Below, one piece after another: positions 1-8,182 of a stretch of DNA of 35,422 bases. The DNA lies in contig JAQXDG010000056.1 in assembly GCA_029251505.1 (NCBI GenBank), forward strand, positions 1-35,422, in the 5' to 3' direction. The position numbers were made by a program, and so were the translations under genes. The number at the start of each line of letters is the position of its first letter. Positions within the stretch are counted from its first letter, which is position 1. This DNA comes from Glaciecola sp. (GTDB taxonomy: Bacteria > Pseudomonadota > Gammaproteobacteria > Enterobacterales > Alteromonadaceae). The notes beneath the pieces were generated by a model. It ran no database searches, was not told where the DNA came from, and was given only the letters and a program-made list of their open reading frames with translations.

Positions 1-462
1 GGTTTAGTTGAAGGTACTGATCTTGCTTCAAAAAGCCTTGAAGAAATCATCAAATCTTCTGACGGTGGTGTATTCAACAACGCAGCACAAATCTGGAACC
101 ACACGTTCTATTGGAACAGCCTAGCGCCTAACGCTGGCGGTGAGCCAACGGGTGCGCTAGCTGACGCAATCAATGCTAAATGGGGTTCTTTTGCAGAATT
201 CAAAGCTGCATTTAATGACAAAGCAGTGAACAACTTTGGTTCAAGCTGGACATGGTTAGTAAAAACCGCTGACGGTTCTTTAGACATCGTTAACACCTCT
301 AATGCTGGCACGCCTATCACAGAAGATCTTGTACCGTTAATCACGGTTGATTTATGGGAACACGCTTACTACATTGATTACCGCAATGTTCGCCCTAACT
401 ACCTTGAAGGTTTTTGGGCATTAGCAAACTGGGAATTCGCAACGGCGAACTTCGCAGCATAA
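1..462 (+). CDS. sodB: Fe superoxide dismutase, C-terminal part (cut by window edge)
   Basis: Converts superoxide to oxygen and hydrogen peroxide in the cytoplasm. The reading frame is open from base 1, so the start lies outside the window; 153 codons of a protein normally about 193 residues long are present. Family landmarks are visible: the NHTFYW segment with a metal-ligand His region, GSSWTWLV, and the C-terminal DLWEHAYYIDYRN signature that holds the Asp and His metal ligands, followed by LEGFWALANWEFA. The spacing and aromatic residues fit the Fe-type SodB of gammaproteobacteria rather than Mn-type SodA, though metal choice cannot be proved by reading. A strong hairpin terminator follows, so it is probably the last gene of its transcript. 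Confidence 0.95.
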   Translation, partial: GLVEGTDLASKSLEEIIKSSDGGVFNNAAQIWNHTFYWNSLAPNAGGEPTGALADAINAKWGSFAEFKAAFNDKAVNNFGSSWTWLVKTADGSLDIVNTSNAGTPITEDLVPLITVDLWEHAYYIDYRNVRPNYLEGFWALANWEFATANFAA

Positions 463-522
463 GCATCTTTTTACAGTTCAATATCGTGTGTATCTAACGC
501 TCGATTGATTAACTGTCATACT

Positions 523-553
523 AACGCCAATGGTTATCCGTTGGCGTTTTTTT
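523..553 (+). terminator. Rho-independent terminator of sodB
   Basis: Perfect 8-bp stem AACGCCAA/TTGGCGTT (523-530 with 541-548) with a 10-nt loop, running directly into a T tract to 553. It lies about 60 bp after the sodB stop, in the right orientation to end that transcript. Confidence 0.85.
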
Positions 554-638
554 GTCTTGCAAAAAATATTTATCCCTCCTGCTAAATATACCGACTAAGC
601 TTTATATATAACCAACTAACCATTAAACCGGAGATGTT

Positions 639-843
639 ATGGGTATATTTGAGCAATACAAAGACCGTTATGAAGCACATAATGAACAGGGATATCGACT
701 TATACGTGAAAAACTTTTAGCCCAATATAACTTGAGTAATGAAACATTTACATCGTCTGTGGGGCTTTGACGTTAAATTGGAGCAAGAAAATGAAGATGG
801 TTCGCTTACGACGTTAGCACGTTGTCCTATTGGAATGGGTTAA
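639..843 (+). pseudogene. Small gene, apparently frameshifted (or two overlapping mini-ORFs)
   Basis: A good ribosome site (GGAG, 5 bp before ATG 639) opens a 43-codon frame that begins MGIFEQYKDRYEAHNE and stops at 770. A second frame, readable from ATG 739 to TAA 843, carries protein-like sequence (RLWGFDVKLEQENEDGSLTT) and overlaps the first by 32 bp. Read together they look like one protein of about 65 residues broken by a frameshift near 740-765. The start faintly recalls the N-terminus of PrkA-type serine kinases, but too little remains to name a family. The 3' end overlaps the end of the convergent MFS gene by 30 bp. A functional overlapping pair or a sequencing error cannot be excluded. 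Confidence 0.4.
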
Positions 844-2040
844 AACAGGGTGGGACGCAAACATCATGACTATTCCCCCTAGCATCGCTGCCAGTGCTGC
901 ACACACAAATGTCGTCACTGCTCCCGCTCCATCTAGCCATAATAGACCCGCGCCATAATTACCGACTGCGCCACCTAAGCCAAACGCCAAACTGACATAC
1001 AAAGCTTGTCCTTGGGAATGAAAACGCTTCGCAAAAAAGTGATGAATAAAACTGACCGACGCGGCATGAGTGACACCAAAACTAAACGCATGTAACAGTT
1101 GAGACAAACTTAATAACCACCAAGTATCCGGCGTATAAGCCAACATTAACCAACGAATTGAGGTTAACCACATTGAAACAATGATCAGCCACTTTATTCC
1201 AAAACGGTGGATTAATTTGCCAGCAACTAAAAATATACCTATTTCAGCGACCACGCCCAAAGCCAAAAATATCCCTGTTTGGGCGCCCGTATAACCTAAC
1301 TCCGCGCTGTATAACGCAAAGAAACTATAAAATGGCCCCATACTAAGTTGTAGTAAACCTGCAGAAATAATAAAACAAATAAAAGGCATGCTTAGCGCTT
1401 TGCGCCATTCATTTTTTCCATCAGTAACCGTATCAGGATGAACATCGTGTTGGACACTGCTGATCGCCAAAGTGCTACAGAAAACCGCTAATAAAATCGC
1501 TGTTGTGCCATAAAGCACCATCTCAGTCGAGGTCACATCTAATACTGCGCCCATCGCAACAGTAAATACAATAAACCCCATACTGCCCCACATGCGTAAC
1601 CGTGAGTAGCGCTGTGGATCGCCGTTGACACAATCCATGGTAACCACTTCAATTTGCGGTAAAATAGCAGTAGCAAATATCATTACGCCAGCGAGAGAAG
1701 CGGTAATTAACCAAAACTCATTGCTTAAATAAGCCAAGCCCGTACTCACGCAGGTCAACAACGCCCCTATCCGAAGCATCAACAGGCCTTTACCCACCTT
1801 ATCAGCTAAATAAGACCAGAGATTTGGCCCTAAGATCCGTGCGAGTGTAATAATGGCAAACAGCTCGCCTATTTGTTGCGAAGAAAAACCTCGACCATCA
1901 AGGAATACCCCCAAATACGGAACGATCACGCCAACATGGCCAAAGTACAAAAAGTACGTCAAACCGAGCAAAAATATATTAGAAGGTGATAGCGCCTTAT
2001 CATAGGCACTATCAGTAGCACGTGGATTGGAGGTGTTCAC
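814..2040 (-). CDS. MFS transporter, HcaT/LacY-like (MFS_1-like)
   Basis: A 408-residue integral inner-membrane protein with about 12 hydrophobic segments. The N-terminal region with FLDGRGFSSQQIGELFAI and the loop SYLADKVGKG, equivalent to the conserved loop between helices 2 and 3, resemble the 3-phenylpropionate/nucleoside-proton symporter branch (HcaT, MFS_1-like). The substrate is unknown. The frame starts with GTG at 2040, one base after the aroC stop; the nearby ATG is followed at once by TGA in its own frame, so GTG is the only sensible start. Translation is therefore probably coupled to aroC, making this the last gene of a prmB-aroC-MFS operon. Family assignment is good; the substrate is not inferable. 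Confidence 0.85.
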   Translation of the reverse strand: MNTSNPRATDSAYDKALSPSNIFLLGLTYFLYFGHVGVIVPYLGVFLDGRGFSSQQIGELFAIITLARILGPNLWSYLADKVGKGLLMLRIGALLTCVSTGLAYLSNEFWLITASLAGVMIFATAILPQIEVVTMDCVNGDPQRYSRLRMWGSMGFIVFTVAMGAVLDVTSTEMVLYGTTAILLAVFCSTLAISSVQHDVHPDTVTDGKNEWRKALSMPFICFIISAGLLQLSMGPFYSFFALYSAELGYTGAQTGIFLALGVVAEIGIFLVAGKLIHRFGIKWLIIVSMWLTSIRWLMLAYTPDTWWLLSLSQLLHAFSFGVTHAASVSFIHHFFAKRFHSQGQALYVSLAFGLGGAVGNYGAGLLWLDGAGAVTTFVCAALAAMLGGIVMMFASHPVLTHSNRTTC

Positions 2041-2041
2041 A

Positions 2042-3145
2042 TTACGCTTTTATTGCACCAGGTATGACAGGGGTAGTAGATACCACACCGGCATTTTGCC
2101 CGCGATGACGTAATAAATGATCCATGATCACAATCGCCGCCATAGCTTCGGCAATAGGTACGGCTCTGATCCCTACACAAGGATCATGACGCCCTTTAGT
2201 AATCACATCGGTCGTCTTGCCGTCAACAGTAATCGTTTCACCCGGTACCGTTATCGATGAGGTCGGCTTTAACGCCATGTGAACTAACACATCTTGACCG
2301 GTGGAAATACCACCTAACACGCCACCGGCATGGTTGGTTGCAAACCCTTCAGGTGTCATACGATCACGATGTTCACTACCTTTTTGGTTAATCACAGCAA
2401 ACCCGTCGCCAATTTCAACGCCTTTAACTGCATTAATTCCCATCATTGCATGGGCTAAATCAGCATCTAGACGATCAAATACCGGTTCACCTAAGCCAAC
2501 GGGCATATTGGTGATCTGAACAGAGACTTTCGCACCAATCGAATCACCTGATTTTTTAAGCTCACGCATGTATTCATCTAGCGCCTCAAGCTTACTCGCA
2601 TCAGGACAGAAAAAGGGATTCGTATTGGTCACACTGTGATCGACCGTTTCAGCCACAACAGGACCAAGCTCAGATAAATAACCGAGTACTTCGATGCCAA
2701 ACTCTTGTTTGAGGTATTTTTTGGCGATTGCACCAGCAGCAACACGGATCGCAGTTTCACGTGCAGAGCTACGACCACCACCACGATAATCGCGCGTACC
2801 AAATTTTTGTTGATAAGTATAATCAGCATGTCCTGGACGGAATCGATCAGAGATTTTAGAATAATCTTGGCTACGTTGATCTTTGTTTTTGATCAGCACG
2901 CCAATACTTGTACCGGTAGTCACGCCGTCAAACACGCCTGATAAAATCTGTACTTCATCGTCTTCACGACGCGCTGTAGTATAGCGTGAAGTTCCAGGTT
3001 TACGGCGATCCAAGTCACCTTGTAAATCGGCTTCAGTTAATGCCATGCCCGGAGGACAACCATCAATAACACCACCGATTGCGATACCATGAGACTCGCC
3101 AAAAGTAGTAACGGTAAATAAACGACCAAAAGTATTGCCTGCCAC
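2042..3145 (-). CDS. aroC: Chorismate synthase
   Basis: Last step of the shikimate pathway: 5-enolpyruvylshikimate-3-phosphate to chorismate, using reduced FMN, in the cytoplasm. The 367-residue length is normal. Family signatures are present in order: TTFGESHG near residue 14, [20 protein letters not shown] followed by GRSSARETA near 105-130, and [19 protein letters not shown] near residue 320. The start is GTG at 3145, with TAAGGA overlapping the prmB stop codon region, so prmB and aroC (9-bp gap) are co-transcribed and probably coupled. The prmB-aroC order is widely conserved in gammaproteobacteria. Confidence 0.97.
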   Translation of the reverse strand: MAGNTFGRLFTVTTFGESHGIAIGGVIDGCPPGMALTEADLQGDLDRRKPGTSRYTTARREDDEVQILSGVFDGVTTGTSIGVLIKNKDQRSQDYSKISDRFRPGHADYTYQQKFGTRDYRGGGRSSARETAIRVAAGAIAKKYLKQEFGIEVLGYLSELGPVVAETVDHSVTNTNPFFCPDASKLEALDEYMRELKKSGDSIGAKVSVQITNMPVGLGEPVFDRLDADLAHAMMGINAVKGVEIGDGFAVINQKGSEHRDRMTPEGFATNHAGGVLGGISTGQDVLVHMALKPTSSITVPGETITVDGKTTDVITKGRHDPCVGIRAVPIAEAMAAIVIMDHLLRHRGQNAGVVSTTPVIPGAIKA

Positions 3146-3154
3146 GATAAATCC

Positions 3155-4090
3155 TTACTGTTGTTGCCAATAGTCGACTAAGGTTTGACGGTCTACAGCA
3201 AAGACCCCTTGTCCACCTTGTTCAAAATCAATCCACTGTACCGCTAACCCAGGAAAACGAGTTTGCATATGCACAGACGAGTTACCCACTTCAACAAATA
3301 ACCAACCATGTGGCGTTAAATGTTCAGGAGCTTGTTGTAATATTGTCTTAACAATATCCAACCCATCATGCCCAGCCGCTAATGCCAAGGCGGGTTCATG
3401 TAAAAATTCTTGCGGAAGATCGGACATATCCTCAGCATCCACATACGGAGGATTTGACACAATCAAATCATACTGCTGCCCCATCACGCCACTATATACA
3501 TCGGATTGTACCGGATAGACCCGCTCAGCTAAACCGTGCTCGGCAATATTCATTGTTGCCACTTCAAGTGCGTCTTCAGAAATATCTAACGCATCGACTT
3601 GTGCGTGGGTAAATTGATGAGCTAATGCAATGGCGATACACCCGCCCCCCGTGCACAGATCCATAATCAATTGTGGCGGCTGAGTCAGCCATTGAGAAAA
3701 CTCATCACTAATCAATTCAGCAAAAGGGGAACGAGGAATTAAAACGCGATGATCCACATAAAAAGGATAACCCGCAAACCAAGCTTGATTGGTTAAATAA
3801 GGTAATGGCTCTAACGTATTGATACGTTGAGTGAGTAATGCGACAACTTGCTCTTTTTCAGCTTGTACTAAGCGTGCGTTAAATAAGGCATCTGATGTTT
3901 TTTGTGCCATATCCGGCGGCAGAGATAGACTAAATAGTACAATCACAACGGCTTCATCCCACGCATTGTCAGTGCCGTGACCAAAATACACGTCGGATTG
4001 ATTTAGTTGTGAAGTACAGAAACGCACCCAATCTAATATTGAGTGCAGTTGTCCATAATCGTCTTGGGAAAAGGAATATACCGATGTCAT
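3155..4090 (-). CDS. prmB: Ribosomal protein L3 N5-glutamine methyltransferase
   Basis: SAM-dependent enzyme that methylates a glutamine side chain of ribosomal protein L3. It has 311 residues, normal for the family. The N-terminal helical domain is followed by the Rossmann methyltransferase fold: LIMDLCTGGGCIAIALA (SAM-binding loop), the acidic DALDISEDALEVA, and the catalytic NPPY motif in LIVSNPPYVDAEDM, which holds the target glutamine in the PrmB/PrmC family. The choice of PrmB over the release-factor enzyme PrmC rests on position next to aroC and opposite smrB, the same arrangement as E. coli yfcB-aroC-yfcN. ATG start at 4090. Confidence 0.93.
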   Translation of the reverse strand: MTSVYSFSQDDYGQLHSILDWVRFCTSQLNQSDVYFGHGTDNAWDEAVVIVLFSLSLPPDMAQKTSDALFNARLVQAEKEQVVALLTQRINTLEPLPYLTNQAWFAGYPFYVDHRVLIPRSPFAELISDEFSQWLTQPPQLIMDLCTGGGCIAIALAHQFTHAQVDALDISEDALEVATMNIAEHGLAERVYPVQSDVYSGVMGQQYDLIVSNPPYVDAEDMSDLPQEFLHEPALALAAGHDGLDIVKTILQQAPEHLTPHGWLFVEVGNSSVHMQTRFPGLAVQWIDFEQGGQGVFAVDRQTLVDYWQQQ

Positions 4091-4184
4091 AGTTAACAGG
4101 TTGTTCTTGTTACAGATAATAACAGGTATAATACCTTAAAAGCGCCGATACGGCATGTTCATTTTAACGGATGCAGGGATTTTT

Positions 4185-4811
4185 ATGAAAACCAATCTCA
4201 CCAAAGGCAATATTAAAGCGTTTTTAGCAAAAAATACGTCGCCTGCGGCAACAACAGGATCCCAGAAATCTTTGGAGCCGTTGGCAAGAGATCGCTCATT
4301 TGCTGAGTTGCATCCTGATATTACGCCATTCCGCCAAGATAAAATAGCACCTAGCTTTCCGCAAAAAACAGACTCACCTTCAACGTTATCTAAGCATATC
4401 AAGCAGAGAAAACAACGTCATGCAGAGTTTACGTTTAGTGATGGCTTTGAGGCGCATTTCCCTGAGGATACCGCGTTGATGTGGCATCAAGGCGACAAAC
4501 GTTGTGCTGCACTGCTCAAACGTTGTCGTAGAGGCGATTTTGCACCTGAATACGAACTTGATTGTCATGGCATGACTAAAGCATATGCAAAAGAGGAGCT
4601 CGCGGCGTTATTAGTGCAAGCGTATAAGCAAGATATTGCGTGTGTGAGTATAATGCATGGACACGGTAGCGGCGTGTTAAAGCGAGCACTTCCCAACTAC
4701 ATAATGCAATTTCCGCATATTATTGGGTTTTGCCAAGCACCGAAACAATGGGGTGGTCAAGCAGGGATCTTAATCCTTCTCGACGTCCCACAGTTATCTC
4801 AGTTTGAATAA
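4185..4811 (+). CDS. smrB: SmrB-type endonuclease, Smr domain
   Basis: SmrB acts in ribosome rescue by cutting mRNA between collided ribosomes. The C-terminal Smr domain is clear: the DCHGMTKAYAKEEL segment (family usually D-L-H-G), IMHGHGSGVLKRALP with the HGHG active-site motif, and FCQAPKQWGGQAGILILL, closely parallel to E. coli SmrB. The N-terminal half is variable and rich in polar residues. I chose ATG 4185 because AGGG lies 6 bp before it; an in-frame ATG at 4155 would add 10 residues but has no ribosome site. It is divergent from prmB, the conserved gammaproteobacterial arrangement. The Leu-to-Cys change in the DLHG motif is mild and probably tolerated. Confidence 0.9.
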   Translation: MKTNLTKGNIKAFLAKNTSPAATTGSQKSLEPLARDRSFAELHPDITPFRQDKIAPSFPQKTDSPSTLSKHIKQRKQRHAEFTFSDGFEAHFPEDTALMWHQGDKRCAALLKRCRRGDFAPEYELDCHGMTKAYAKEELAALLVQAYKQDIACVSIMHGHGSGVLKRALPNYIMQFPHIIGFCQAPKQWGGQAGILILLDVPQLSQFE

Positions 4812-4822
4812 CTCAATAAGCG

Positions 4823-4948
4823 TTACTTGTTATCATCCGCACTGTTATGAATAAACATGTAAGCATAATACACGCACATGATAACCATAATTAAAATACC
4901 TAAGATAGAACCCCATGCGACCGGATCAGTTAAGAGTAATTGCAACAT
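4823..4948 (-). CDS. 41-residue single-pass membrane protein, DUF3149-like
   Basis: Short ORF with a strong ribosome site (AGGTG a few bases before ATG 4948). The product has a short N-terminus (MLQLLLTDPVAWGS), one hydrophobic helix of about 22 residues (roughly residues 13-34), and a charged C-terminal tail ending SADDNK. Layout and the DPV-x-x-G-S-x-x-G start resemble small inner-membrane proteins grouped as DUF3149; this is my recognition, not a search result. It is convergent with smrB (11 bp between stops). Upstream are a TATACT -10 box and two FNR-type palindromes, so expression is probably turned on at low oxygen. Function unknown; similarly sized proteins act as accessory subunits of membrane oxidases or transporters. 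Confidence 0.7.
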   Translation of the reverse strand: MLQLLLTDPVAWGSILGILIMVIMCVYYAYMFIHNSADDNK

Positions 4949-4986
4949 AAATCACCTGCTTGTTTGTGTTGTGAACTTATATTTAA

Positions 4987-4992
4987 AGTATA
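4987..4992 (-). promoter_or_regulatory. -10 element of the 41-residue membrane protein gene
   Basis: TATACT on the minus strand puts transcription start near 4980, about 30 nt before the ATG. There is no recognisable -35 box; an FNR-type site sits there instead, as in activator-dependent class II promoters. Confidence 0.55.
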
Positions 4993-5013
4993 ATCACAGC
5001 CACAAACTAAACA

Positions 5014-5027
5014 CTGATCAAGATCAA
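5014..5027 (-). promoter_or_regulatory. FNR/EtrA-type site, proximal
   Basis: CTGATCAAGATCAA matches the FNR consensus TTGAT-N4-ATCAA at all but one position. Its centre (5020.5) is 40-41 bp upstream of the start predicted from the -10 box, the classical class II activating position. Confidence 0.7.
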
Positions 5028-5064
5028 TATATGCCACTCAATTGTGACAAATGGCGGTAAAGCA

Positions 5065-5078
5065 TTGATTCAGATCAA
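5065..5078 (-). promoter_or_regulatory. FNR/EtrA-type site, distal
   Basis: TTGATTCAGATCAA is an exact match to the FNR consensus. It is centred 51 bp upstream of the proximal site, about -91, a position from which FNR can act as a class I activator. It lies just beyond the stop of the lipoprotein gene, so it serves the downstream small gene. Confidence 0.7.
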
Positions 5079-5100
5079 TATGACTCCGCACTTTTATCTC

Positions 5101-5742
5101 CTAGCCAAAAAACAGTTTCATAAACCACCCACGGTTGAGATCGTCTTCGCAACGTTTGAGTTGCCCTGCATATTTTAATGAGCGATTTTTGACTTTATTG
5201 GCGACGCCGCCGAGCCACGCTTTTTTACGAAAGGTTTTGCGTTTATAGCCGCCCCATCCTTCGTGATAATTAAGATATTGAGCATGCGCATCCCATTTAG
5301 AAACACCATTGATACGGTGTGATTGACTGATAAACCAGCCCATGAAATCAATCGCGTCAGCAAAATCATCCCGATCAGCGCCACTGTTACCTGTCGCTTT
5401 TATGTAATCCTCCCACGTCATGGTTTTAGCTTGAGAAAACCCATACGCACTGGATACTCGACCCCAAGGGATCAATCCAAATAAAATCGTGTCCTTAGGT
5501 GGCAATGCTTGAGCTTTGAACGAGCTTTCTTGATACATCATGGCCATCGGCACATGAATCGGTACGCCATACTTGTCATTCATATCGACCGCAGCATCAT
5601 ACCAATCATCTTTTTCAAAAAATATGGCACATAGGTCATCAGGGTTTTTAGGTGGAGACACACTACACCCAGCTAAAAATAAGACGACAACCATCGAACT
5701 AAATATAATTGAAAAATGTGTTAATTTATTTTGAACTTTCAT
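5101..5742 (-). CDS. Lipoprotein with lytic transglycosylase (SLT-like) domain
   Basis: Predicted envelope lipoprotein of 213 residues. A signal peptide with a lipobox (VLFLAGCS, Cys about residue 26) precedes an SLT-like lysozyme fold: VPMAMMYQESSF carries the presumed catalytic Glu, then VSSAYGFSQAKTMTWEDYI corresponds to the family's G-x-x-Q motif, and AQYLNYHEGWGGYKR to the late N-Y-N/H motif. This suggests cleavage of peptidoglycan glycan strands, with the lipid anchor tethering it to a membrane. It does not look like MltA-F in length; a short, poorly characterised transglycosylase-like family found in marine gammaproteobacteria is the best fit. ATG start at 5742. Monocistronic by appearance. 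Confidence 0.8.
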   Translation of the reverse strand: MKVQNKLTHFSIIFSSMVVVLFLAGCSVSPPKNPDDLCAIFFEKDDWYDAAVDMNDKYGVPIHVPMAMMYQESSFKAQALPPKDTILFGLIPWGRVSSAYGFSQAKTMTWEDYIKATGNSGADRDDFADAIDFMGWFISQSHRINGVSKWDAHAQYLNYHEGWGGYKRKTFRKKAWLGGVANKVKNRSLKYAGQLKRCEDDLNRGWFMKLFFG

Positions 5743-5793
5743 AAAACGCCATGCTCTATATTTATGTAATATGTGTTTCCCTGGAATATTCTC

Positions 5794-5822
5794 AGCCTGA
5801 CCTCCTTGTCAGGCTTTTTTTT
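5794..5822 (+). terminator. Plus-strand intrinsic terminator with no matching plus-strand gene
   Basis: Perfect 8-bp stem AGCCTGAC/GTCAGGCT (5794-5801 with 5808-5815), a 6-nt loop CTCCTT, then a run of T to 5822. The T run is only on the plus strand, yet the nearest upstream plus-strand gene (smrB) ends about 1 kb away and both flanking genes are on the minus strand. It may end antisense transcription or an unannotated small RNA. Confidence 0.65.
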
Positions 5823-5888
5823 GCCTATTCCTTGGCGTTTGTATGTACAACTTTATCGTGTTGGCTTCAACAACCACAGCAATCAAAA

Positions 5889-7466
5889 CTAATACGTCAA
5901 ATAATCACTTAAAAACGTACTAAAATCGACAGTATCAGCCGCCTCAATCTCTTGCTGTCGTTCAATGGAAGCAAGCTTCATTGCATCAAATTCTGCTGCT
6001 GTGTAATGCTCATAAACAAGCGATAATAATTGCTGTTTATGTTGTTCCGCTAAACGTTTGCCAAACACCGAATTATCTTCATTATTGTCGAGCATCGTGT
6101 TTAACATCATGGCGGATGGGGTAAGATTAGGATCGTTGATTTTTTTATATTCTAGCTCAACTGCTTTAGTGTATTTATTGGTTTGATTCGCTTTATCGAA
6201 TAAGGTCGCTACTTGCGACATTTCAACAAACATCGTTTCAGCCCAGTTAGCTAACGTCACTTGCTTAGCACCATTGGCTAATTCAATCCCCGGTTCACGA
6301 CCTCGCAATACCACCGTCGTCAGGTTCTGGTCTGTTTGACGCATCTCAGCTTGTGACATAGGTGCACTGGGCTTTAATAAACAATACAACAAAAACACAT
6401 CTAAGAAATACAGTTGATTTTTATGCACGCCTATCGGGGAATAAGGGTCTAAATCTAACGCCCGCACTTCAATATACTCAACCCCACGTTGGGATAAGGC
6501 ATCGGTCGGTTTTTCACCTGATTTGGCTATTTGTTTCGGTCGAATCGGAGAATACAACTCATTTTCAATTTGCAGTACATTCTTATTTAACTGCTGATAA
6601 TCACCGTTTTCTCCGGCAGGAATATCCGCATATTGCTGCGAAGGCGTGCGGATAGCTTTGCGAACTGAACGGACGTAACTATGGAGACTGTTGTAACATA
6701 TATCCAATGAGGATTGTGCTGAGTTGGTATAGCCTAAATCAGACATCCTTAACGAGGTTGCATAAGGCAAATAGAGCGTCCCTTTGCCTATTTTACCAAA
6801 GTCAAACGCAGGTTTGCGGTCTTGTAAAAATGAACGACAAATGGCCGGTGATGCCCCATATAAATACGGGATCATCCAACACATACGACGGTAATTACGG
6901 ATAAGTGAAAAGTAACTTTCCGAAATGGCTTCTTGGCTTAGTGGTTGACCGTGCATTTCACACCAAAGATCCCAAAAAGGCTTTGATAAAGAAAAGTTAA
7001 AATGCACACCCGATATCGCTTGCATCATACTGCCATAACGGTTCTTTAGACCTACGCGATAAACATGTTTCATTTTACCGATATTCGAACTACCGTAATG
7101 CGCCAGCACAATATCATCTTCATCACCAACAAAACACGGCATCGATAAAGGCCAAATTTGTTCATTATTGATTTGTAAATACACATGCGTGTGAATATCG
7201 GCTAATTGCGACAACGTCGTATTAATTGTTGCACAAGGAGGCGTAATAAACTCCAACAGAGATTCAGAAAAATCTGTTGTAATCGATTCATGCGTTAACG
7301 CAGAACCCAACGCTGATGGATGAGATAATGGGGATAATTTACCATCTGGTGTGACTCTTAAGCCTTCACGTTCGATTCCGTGTTGGGTGTCACGCAATGT
7401 ACCCAGGCGCTTGTGTTCATATAAAAACACTACTCGTTGCGTAAATGAAGTCGTATCTGATATCAA
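5889..7466 (-). CDS. gshA: Glutamate-cysteine ligase (proteobacterial type)
   Basis: First enzyme of glutathione synthesis: ATP-dependent joining of L-glutamate and L-cysteine in the cytoplasm. The 525-residue length matches the proteobacterial GshA class. Landmarks: GIEREGLRV near residue 29 (Glu metal/ATP ligands), ITTDFSESLLEFITPP near residue 62-77, SGVHFNFSL near residue 150, and YIEVRALDLDPYSPIGV near residue 330. The start is TTG at 7466; the same rare start codon is used by E. coli gshA, and no in-frame ATG or GTG precedes it, so this looks like conserved low initiation. Divergent from the HPt gene across 155 bp. Confidence 0.95.
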   Translation of the reverse strand: MISDTTSFTQRVVFLYEHKRLGTLRDTQHGIEREGLRVTPDGKLSPLSHPSALGSALTHESITTDFSESLLEFITPPCATINTTLSQLADIHTHVYLQINNEQIWPLSMPCFVGDEDDIVLAHYGSSNIGKMKHVYRVGLKNRYGSMMQAISGVHFNFSLSKPFWDLWCEMHGQPLSQEAISESYFSLIRNYRRMCWMIPYLYGASPAICRSFLQDRKPAFDFGKIGKGTLYLPYATSLRMSDLGYTNSAQSSLDICYNSLHSYVRSVRKAIRTPSQQYADIPAGENGDYQQLNKNVLQIENELYSPIRPKQIAKSGEKPTDALSQRGVEYIEVRALDLDPYSPIGVHKNQLYFLDVFLLYCLLKPSAPMSQAEMRQTDQNLTTVVLRGREPGIELANGAKQVTLANWAETMFVEMSQVATLFDKANQTNKYTKAVELEYKKINDPNLTPSAMMLNTMLDNNEDNSVFGKRLAEQHKQQLLSLVYEHYTAAEFDAMKLASIERQQEIEAADTVDFSTFLSDYLTY

Positions 7467-7621
7467 AATGAGGTCCGTATATTCTTTATTCGCGTGAAAT
7501 CCGCTGTGCGAGGATCATAAGCAAAAAATGCCGATTAATATAGTAAATTCGTAAAAGAAATCTGGTATTTGGCTATTTTTTCGCTACTATTAACAAACCC
7601 ATTGTTTATGCTAAAGACATA

Positions 7622-8176
7622 ATGACTTATTTTAATTCAGAGTTCGCGGTATCTCAACTCAATGGTAACAAAGAGTTACTATGCCGTTTGCTTACCAAAT
7701 TTAATACCGATTATGCAAATGCACCACAAGATATGCAGAAAAAGTGTGCCAATAGTCAGTTTGATTCAGCTAGTTTATTAGTACACACCATCAAAGGAGT
7801 CGCGGGCAACCTTGGTATGTTGCATTTATACGAACACGCCAAAATGCTTGAACCTAAATGCAAAGAGGGCCAAGCTGCGCTATCTGAAATTAAAGAGTTT
7901 GGCGATACACTAACCGCGACAATCCGCGCGACGCAGCACTTTATTAAAACTGAAGTCATTCCTCAAGAGGCACTACCTGATGATGCAAACAACGCACAAT
8001 CACTTCAATCATTAGAAAGTGTACTTACCAAAAATCAATTTATTCCAGCGGATAAACTCGCGCAATACATGCAAAACCTAACCATGTCAGCAGCTCAAAA
8101 AGATGATCTTTTATTAGCGATTCAACAACTCAACTACGAAGCCGCATTAACTTTGCTGCGCTCGGCCGTTAAGTAA
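7622..8176 (+). CDS. Stand-alone HPt-domain phosphotransfer protein
   Basis: A 184-residue soluble protein. The N-terminal 100 residues form an HPt four-helix module: SLLVHTIKGVAGNLGM around His55, the expected phosphorylated histidine, with the usual following Lys and Gly residues. The C-terminal part (residues about 110-184) is a helical extension of unknown role ending AALTLLRSAVK. HPt proteins accept phosphate from the receiver of a hybrid kinase and pass it to another receiver. The hybrid kinase at 19671-22364 lacks its own HPt domain, so they could be partners, but this is inference. It heads a probable operon with the two following genes (6-bp gap). No strong ribosome site precedes ATG 7622. 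Confidence 0.85.
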   Translation: MTYFNSEFAVSQLNGNKELLCRLLTKFNTDYANAPQDMQKKCANSQFDSASLLVHTIKGVAGNLGMLHLYEHAKMLEPKCKEGQAALSEIKEFGDTLTATIRATQHFIKTEVIPQEALPDDANNAQSLQSLESVLTKNQFIPADKLAQYMQNLTMSAAQKDDLLLAIQQLNYEAALTLLRSAVK

Positions 8177-8182
8177 AGAACG

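Noticed and set aside
2301-2941. Several open frames of 60-80 codons opposite aroC
   Set aside because: They mirror the strongly conserved aroC frame, lack ribosome sites and have no family resemblance; treated as shadows.
5794-5822. Hairpin as the gshA terminator
   Set aside because: gshA is on the minus strand; on that strand the hairpin is preceded, not followed, by the U-run equivalent. It only works as a plus-strand terminator.
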